Of a stretch of 27,730 nt of DNA, positions 27,301 to 27,730 are shown in pieces. This stretch comes from Chara braunii (lineage: Eukaryota; Streptophyta; Charophyceae; Charales; Characeae). Numbering within the stretch: position 1 is the first letter of the stretch; each line of letters begins with the position of its first letter. Position numbers and translations under genes: made by a program. The stretch covers positions 232,889 to 260,618 of the forward strand of contig BFEA01000192.1 in the NCBI GenBank assembly GCA_003427395.1, written 5' to 3'. Under the pieces are notes generated by a model. The model ran no database searches. It was given only the letters and a program-made list of their open reading frames with translations, and had not been told where the DNA came from.

Positions 27301-27594
27301 GTAAACAAGGAAGATGGCTAACGAGCATGACTGCGTGACGAGGAAAATGAAGCTGCGCAGAAGAAAGATGTGTGTGAGCGGGTAGAGTGGTGAGAGCGGG
27401 GGCACGGCGCGATCAACCGACTCAATCGTGAAGTCGTGGAAGGTGAACACAGAGAAACAGGGAGCAGCGCAAGAAAGAGGAAGGCGGGGTGGATAAGCAG
27501 AAGTAGGAAAGGAGGGCGCGCGAAAGAGAAGAGGAACGCGGCCTGGAAGAGAGAGAAATGAAGCAAGCGGAGGTGGAAGTACCACGCAGCGAAC
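27301..27594. other. Purine-rich DNA, no gene seen
   Basis: Long open stretches exist on the minus strand (Phe/Leu/Pro/Ser-rich) but arise from purine bias. No motif seen. Confidence 0.5.
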
Positions 27595-27641
27595 GAGAAG
27601 AAGAAGAAGAAGAAGAAGAAGAAGAAGAAGAAGAAGAAGAA
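27595..27641. repeat. (GAA)n microsatellite
   Basis: About 15 uninterrupted GAA repeats followed by an A/G run. Confidence 0.97.
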
Positions 27642-27730
27642 AAAGGGGGAGGAGGAGAAAGGAGAAGGTGGAGAGAACAATACTCACCTGGCCATGCCGC
27701 AACTGATGGCCTCGTGAGGTGGGATCGTTG

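Noticed and set aside
27131-27702. Minus-strand Leu/Phe-rich frames that could look like membrane proteins
   Set aside because: Produced by purine-rich (GAA/GGA) DNA on the plus strand.

Overview
This window is eukaryotic nuclear DNA that consists almost entirely of decayed repeats. It has no bacterial-style operons, no intact host gene that I can recognise, long non-coding stretches, (TA)n, (TC)n(CA)n, (GA)n and (GAA)n microsatellites, and one assembly gap (90 Ns at 22641-22730). The gag/pol remnants read like a Ty3/gypsy lineage of a plant or streptophyte alga. My impression from wording I have seen before in charophyte (Chara-type) retroelements is that the host is a charophyte, but this cannot be proved from the window alone.

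Left third (1-14,840), all on the plus strand. Positions about 166-5081 hold a ruined protein-coding region whose core is at least five head-to-tail copies of a module of about 160 residues (period about 480 bp), followed by a further segment and then a gag with a CCHC zinc knuckle (5145-6183). At 6407 a second, independent Ty3/gypsy element begins. Its gag (with an RGG-rich tail and CCHC knuckle), protease, reverse transcriptase, RNase H and integrase follow in canonical order to 13802, riddled with stops and frameshifts. Its integrase is split by an 885-bp insertion (11790-12674) that is flanked by a 6-bp duplication and built from tandem fold-back units. An extra Arg-rich ORF (14004-14840) sits downstream of integrase.

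Middle (14,841-19,440). There is no convincing gene. The DNA is unusually rich in consecutive short, tight hairpins of unrelated sequence, polypyrimidine tracts, a microsatellite flanked by a direct repeat, and a degenerate 480-bp tandem repeat interrupted by hairpin-rich DNA.

Right part (19,440-27,730). It holds one partial unrecognised ORF on the minus strand (19444-19827); a cluster of related inverted-terminal-repeat elements (20100-21965); two fold-back elements (22255-22364, 22381-22488); a GA-rich block with the gap; a threefold repeat at 24038-24290; more serial hairpins (25157-27117); a tRNA-like SINE head with pol III A and B boxes (26613-26740); and GA/GAA-rich DNA to the end.

The window therefore reads as nested layers: retroelements first, then fold-back or hairpin DNA inserted into them. 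The least explained items are the tandem-module ORF upstream of a gag, the fold-back array that split an integrase, and the serial-hairpin blocks.
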